The notes under the pieces: model-generated
Database searches by the model: none
What the model saw: only the letters and a program-made list of their open reading frames with translations
Told to the model about the DNA's origin: nothing
Shown here: positions 28,201-34,200 of the stretch, piece after piece
Layout: every line of letters begins with the position of its first letter
Position numbering within the stretch: the first letter of the stretch is position 1
Assembly: GCA_008828725.1 (NCBI GenBank)
Contig: MEHQ01000069.1
Span: 32,119-96,118 of the forward strand
Direction of reading: 5' to 3'
Source of the DNA: Saccharina japonica
Taxonomy: Eukaryota; Sar; Phaeophyceae; Laminariales; Laminariaceae
DNA length: 64,000 bases
Position numbers and translations under genes: made by a program

Positions 28201-31200
28201 CGTAAGCTGACTGGTTTTGGTTGTTGATGCTGTTGTGGAAGATGTTCATCCGAGTAAATAAGAGGTTTGAGGAGCGGTATTGATTATTGAATGTAAGTAC
28301 GTAGAAGAGGCGTGATTGGATAGGGGGCCGATATTCGGTAAAAACGCCGGCGTGGTTAAGGTTGAACACAGGGAGAACAGAAACTATAGATGGTATACAT
28401 ACCAGGTGGGGAACGACAACTGAGCGAGAAAAGAACCACCCAGGGAAAGAACGACGGAAAGCTGGTTTTGGTGACTGGCCGGCAGGATTTACAACAGCAG
28501 TACTGCTGTTGTCGGGAGTAAATGGGGATTCTTTCCACGCAACGACATCCAGCACAGCAGCCACACCCAGGGTCCGTCGTGCGCACTGATTGCTTTTCCT
28601 CGAGTGACCACAGCGCCGCGGTCACAACCGTTGTCCGTACACATTAATACGGGGGGCCATAACAAATAGGACCTACGGTATAAACAAAAACCTACATATT
28701 TCCCTATTTTTACGAACACTAGTCGGTCCTATTTACTATGGTACCCCTTAATAATACCTCCCTTCAAGAGCTCCCTAAGCCGTTTCTATGGGTGTCTCGA
28801 TCCACGTCTATGAACATGTACCAGGTGCTTATTACATCGTAGTGCTATTATACGTGTACCGGCATATAGTCGGCACATAGTCGGGTATGAACGAGCCGTC
28901 CGGTATCAGCAGCATTGGCTGGAAGACCAAACGAATACGCACAACACTACCCGTAAAACGGTTTCGTTTCGCGCAGGGGTGCGATCGATGTTCAGCGCTC
29001 GATTATGCTACAAACGATAAGGCTGCCAATGCTTGCGAACAGGGTGTGTTTTGGGAGAAGACCTGGCCGAGAGCTTTTCCGAAACTACACTGCTGTTCAA
29101 CTTTGGCACCCTCTCCGTTGGTTAGAAAACGACCACCGAGAGGAGCGATCGCATCTCTGTCTGCGAAAAGCAGAGCGCTTTACCGAACTCATTGATACTT
29201 GATACTGCCGTACAAGGAGAGCAAGAGTCGACTGAGGCCACCAACCAATCATTCACGGATCGATACAATCAGCTGCATATGATTATTGATGCCATAACAT
29301 CATACATACCTGGTAAAGCGACAGGCATATATAAGTACTCTGTACGAAAAACAATTAACGGGTGACGCTTCTGGGCCACATCGGTTGGGGAAGCATCAAA
29401 GCGTTCAATGTACGTACTTCCAAGAAACAAAACCAGCATGTACGAAACCAACAATACGCAGCGCGTGTGACCTGTCGGACCAGTCAGACTTGCATCGCGC
29501 GCCTGGCGTACACCTCCTTACATTGCGGTTAGGAAAACATCCCCCATCCCCTACCGCAGCACATGCATGTCTCCTTGGGCTGCTTCGGGTGGCCAGTGCT
29601 GTAATCGTCAAGCGACGTATGTTCGATGTTTTTTTTCCCTCTGAAGCTCCAGAGGCCAAAGCGGGAAAAATAGTGACAAATGCCAGGTACACCTCAGTCA
29701 AGCCTCAAGCAGCAATGGGGCAAGAGAGGGGGCCGCACGACTCATTGGTACAACTACGTATATAATGGAAGAAACACTAGGAAAAACAAAGCTGTGAGGC
29801 CGAAAAAATCCTACCAGGGGTATATTAAGATAGTATACGCGTAGCTGTCGCTACGATTTCTCGCTGCAGGATATTCAAACTGTCGTCAACTTGTGTGCGT
29901 TAGTGGAGGGTTCCAAGAAATTTATCAGAATTTGATCGTAGAGTTCGGCGGTCGGAACACCTCACTAAAATCGAGTAAAATTCGCCTTCAGCCTCAGCTC
30001 GAAAGGGCTCCCCTATTATTGGCGCCTTGTGAATAATAAACTCGCCTTCATTCTCCACAAGAACACACCGCCGTGCGGTGTATATGATGTTTTCCATATC
30101 CATTTTCGTACTGGGCCCCAGGTTCAAGGACCCAAAAACCCAGAAGCGCGGTAAATATCAACCTTAACCCCTTCGGGATTTCACTTGGATATAGTATATC
30201 ATAGATGGGGAAAAGTATCGGAAAACGTGATGGGTACGGCATCCGTCACACGAAGCAGCAGCCCAGCCCGACGAGGTAGGGGGGGTGTACCCGAGCTCCA
30301 ATTAGAGGAGGCCTCCGACAAGCAGGCAGCATGATACTATCAATACATCTACAGGAGTTCCAATGAGAGGGGGTCTCCGACAAGCAGGCAGCATGATAAC
30401 TATCAATACAGCAGTCGAGCTGCTGCGCGCTCCCACTATGACGGGGGGCCTAAAGTAAATAAGACCTACGATGCACACAAAAAACAGGAATCGTGCATGC
30501 CTCGGACAGATCATCGTTTCCCGTTCCACGATCAATAAGCAGTAGGCCTTTCGCGGCAGATCCATTCCCGATCTTGTAAGCTGTAGATCATGTTGCCGGG
30601 TGGGAGCCGTACAACCTGCATGATCGGTAGGACATGCTCCCTGGGTTGGATCAGAACAACATCAGATCCTGCACAACATCGCATATCGACAGGTTAAGCA
30701 CCTACCGGTATAGAAGGTTGTAGATCGTGATTTTCCAGACGTGAAAAATAGTGTGAGCGCGCGGAAGCTCGAATAAGTAAATATGCACGCTGACTGTGGT
30801 ACCAGGTACGTATATACCATGCACCAGCGGTTTTTCAAGATCTGATGATCTACAGAGTAGATCGTAGATGATCTACGGAGTAGGTCGTAGATGATCTACG
30901 GAGTAGGTGGTAGATTATCTACAGAGTAAATCGCAGATGATCTACGGAGTACATCGTGATCTGTCCGATCGTGTGTATGTTAGTACCAGGTACCATGCAC
31001 CGCGCGTGTCGCAAAACCCAGTGCGGACACTAAATGTCTAAATGTGCCACCCACTATATAACCCAGCAGCCCGGGCTGCTTCGTGTCACCGTCAGTTTCG
31101 TCCGTCATTTTCGCCCACTCGGAATCTCTGTGAGCCCCAAAATCCGGAAGGGTTACTCGTAATCGTTTTCAAGACTGATACATACATGCATATATATAGG

Positions 31201-34200
31201 ACTACAGGCAGTAACTCTAAATTCGTTTGGGCTGGTCGGTGTTACTTGCCGGGTGTGGCTTTTGCCCGGTGGCTTCGTACCTCTTTTTCCTTTAGGTTTC
31301 ACTAGTTTTTTTTTTCCTTTTTTTGTATGTTCTTCGTTCTTGCCCGGTGGCTATGACACGTACGAGTACGTATATAGCTGTTAACAGACAGTACGAGGAA
31401 CAAACGCCTGCTGGGTCTGTTCTCCCTTCTCAGCTTGTGACACCCCGCCGGGATTTGAAGTCAACCACAATCCCGAAGGTGGAGCCTCGTATAGGATACA
31501 TCATCTTGTCACACCCTGCCAAACTCCAAACCCTCGGCTGCTGGTGTCACTGGCGTTTGAGAGGCGCCATCGGTGTACAACCGCAGCAGCAGCACAAGAC
31601 GGCTTTTAAGGGACCCCGCTCCTGAAGGGAAAAACGGTATATAAGGGACCCCAAATGTTCTGACCACCTTTTTTTGCCCGCTACTGACTGCAAGGGGCCG
31701 GTACGAACTCCGATAAGGGAGGTTCGCAAATAAGGGACTTCCAATCTCGAACCCATGAGGGTACCTTAAAAGGGGCTTACCTACGACGCTGAACTATACT
31801 GGTACGTATCAATGGCATCATAAATCGTAGCAGGTACGGTCGCCTGGTATGAAATCGGTGGAAATATGTGGTACTTGGTGGGGGTCTCCGGGGGGTACTC
31901 AACATACACACATCCGATGCAGCAGCGGAAGCAGTGCTTGGCACGCTCGATGTATTGCGGAGCTTTATCTCACGTACTGCGGTGCACTTGGCGAGGACGA
32001 TAGGTAAGGAGCGCGATAGGCCCTTGCCCTTCAGGCATGCCTGAACTACCTCTTCTGAAACAAGCACGCTTGAACTACTGTTTTCGATTCTATCAGGCCT
32101 ATTTTTCGCCAGGCATGCGTCAGGCATACGCAGGCACGCCTAACTTTGGCCTTTTCAGGCACTCAAAATAACGCTCGTTCGTCCGGAACTCCCAATACTC
32201 AGGGTAAAGGGGATATATACACGTATGGTCTGTGCAAGCCTGAAAACATGCCTGAACTACCTTTTCTGAAGCCGGCGTGCCTGAATCACTGTTTTCGTGC
32301 CTATGTTGCTTATCCTTCGGCAGGGACGCATCAGAGCGAGCATGCAGCGCTTAGGACGGAATCTCGGGGTGTGGGCATGGTCGTTTCGTGTGTCCGATAG
32401 GTAGACTGGTGATGTCGTTGAAGTGTGGCTTGAGGTCGGGACCAACACGGGGGTCTTGATAATGTTCTCGCCCCTGCATGCACACATGATGCGCACGCTG
32501 GGTTCTGTGGAATTGCTTCTACAGAAGTAAAGTGAGACTCGAAGCTCGTTTGTGTTTGCGTTGTTTGAAGGGCGGTCGCTGCACACGCACCGAAATAGGA
32601 TACTGTTTTGTTTTTCATGAACGGTTGTTCACACGAAGACCGGGCCCGATCCAGCCAAACGATGCTACACGAGAAACCAGGTGCGATTGCACACCTTCTC
32701 CCATAGGTACCTGGTACCAGGTACGTGGTTGTCGACGGCCGATGAACATGCTACCTCCACCATGGGCGGTAGTATTAGTCGTTGTGCTTGCTCTCTATCA
32801 TAGGGCTTAAACCATAGGTGGTGCTGCTGCTGCACATGCTGTGCATGCTGAAAACGGCGTGCCGATGCTGTTGCTGCACAATACTATGGACATACTGAGT
32901 ATTATACATATATTTACCCTCGGATACATGCCGGTATCTGATGTTGTGCGCGAGATAGGCTTTACACCTCTAGAAACCTTACTAGCCTGACAACAGTATG
33001 GGTGTGCCTTGAGGCGTTCCAAAGGGTTCAGGCAAGTGTAAGACAAGATTTCAGGAATTCTACCCCTCGAAACAAAACAAGTTAAAACAAGTATATACCA
33101 GGGATAGGATATATGCCTTTCGGGCGCTCGAAGGGTTTCAAGCACGTCTCAGGCATTGTTTCAAGGCAGATGCCTCAAGAACATATGATAGGTACGCTGA
33201 AGGCACACTCAGATTCAGGCGTTTGCTTCAGTACGTGCCTTTTTTTGTTGAAACGCCTGCGGCGTGCGCCTATCTCTACATCTCTACATGCCTGAAAGCA
33301 GCTGCGACGTGCCTGAAAGACAAGGGCCTAGGGCGCGTGAGAAAGAAAGGAGGCATGTTCAGACGTATAATGCCATAAAAAGAGCGTTGAGTTCGCGCAG
33401 GGGTGCGATCGTTTTTTCAGCGCTCGATTTTTTTAGAACCGGAAGGAAGGTTGCCAATACCGAACAAGGTGTTTTCGGAAAGATGTGGTCGAGAGGCTCC
33501 TTCCGAAAAGATGATGGTCGGCTTTAGCACCCTTTACCGTTGTCGAGACAACGCGCGCTGAAAAACGATCGCACCCGTGAGCGAACGACACGCTCTGTAC
33601 GGTATACCAGGTACATACGTAATAATAAACAGGCCAATAAGAAAGCCAGGCTGAGACTTGGGAAATAAATAAGAAATTCCGGAGTCTTTATCTTGAAACT
33701 AGTGTGGAAAGCACCCTCTCTCAAAATAAGAAATCCAGCCTGGACCAGATATCCTGTTTCTTATTAGGTGTCCTGTACTGCTGTACCTGTTATGAAGATA
33801 AGGAGCATATATTTACACATGCCATTAGAAGTGAGAAGGGAGGCATGGCAGATAGAACAGCGACAGCTGGCAGCTGACAGCGCAACGACCAAAAACAACG
33901 ACGACTGCTGGCGGCTGGCGAATCAGACAAACCCACACACCCACCCACACACCCACCCACCCACCCAGCACCCAGCACCTGCCAAATATGTTGGTTGACG
34001 GGCTGCTCCGTCGTACAGCAGTCAGTACTACAGCCGGAGTAGCAGAGGTAGTTTTGAAGCGCCATGCCTCACTATTAATAGACTTACATACCAGTTTTAG
34101 TGTGGGTTGGGTGAGCCCATGAGTCTAAAAAAAACAGAAACAAATGGGACTCCTGTTACTTCTTGGTTTGTTCACCGTTCGCTGCTGCATGCTGCTGCCG

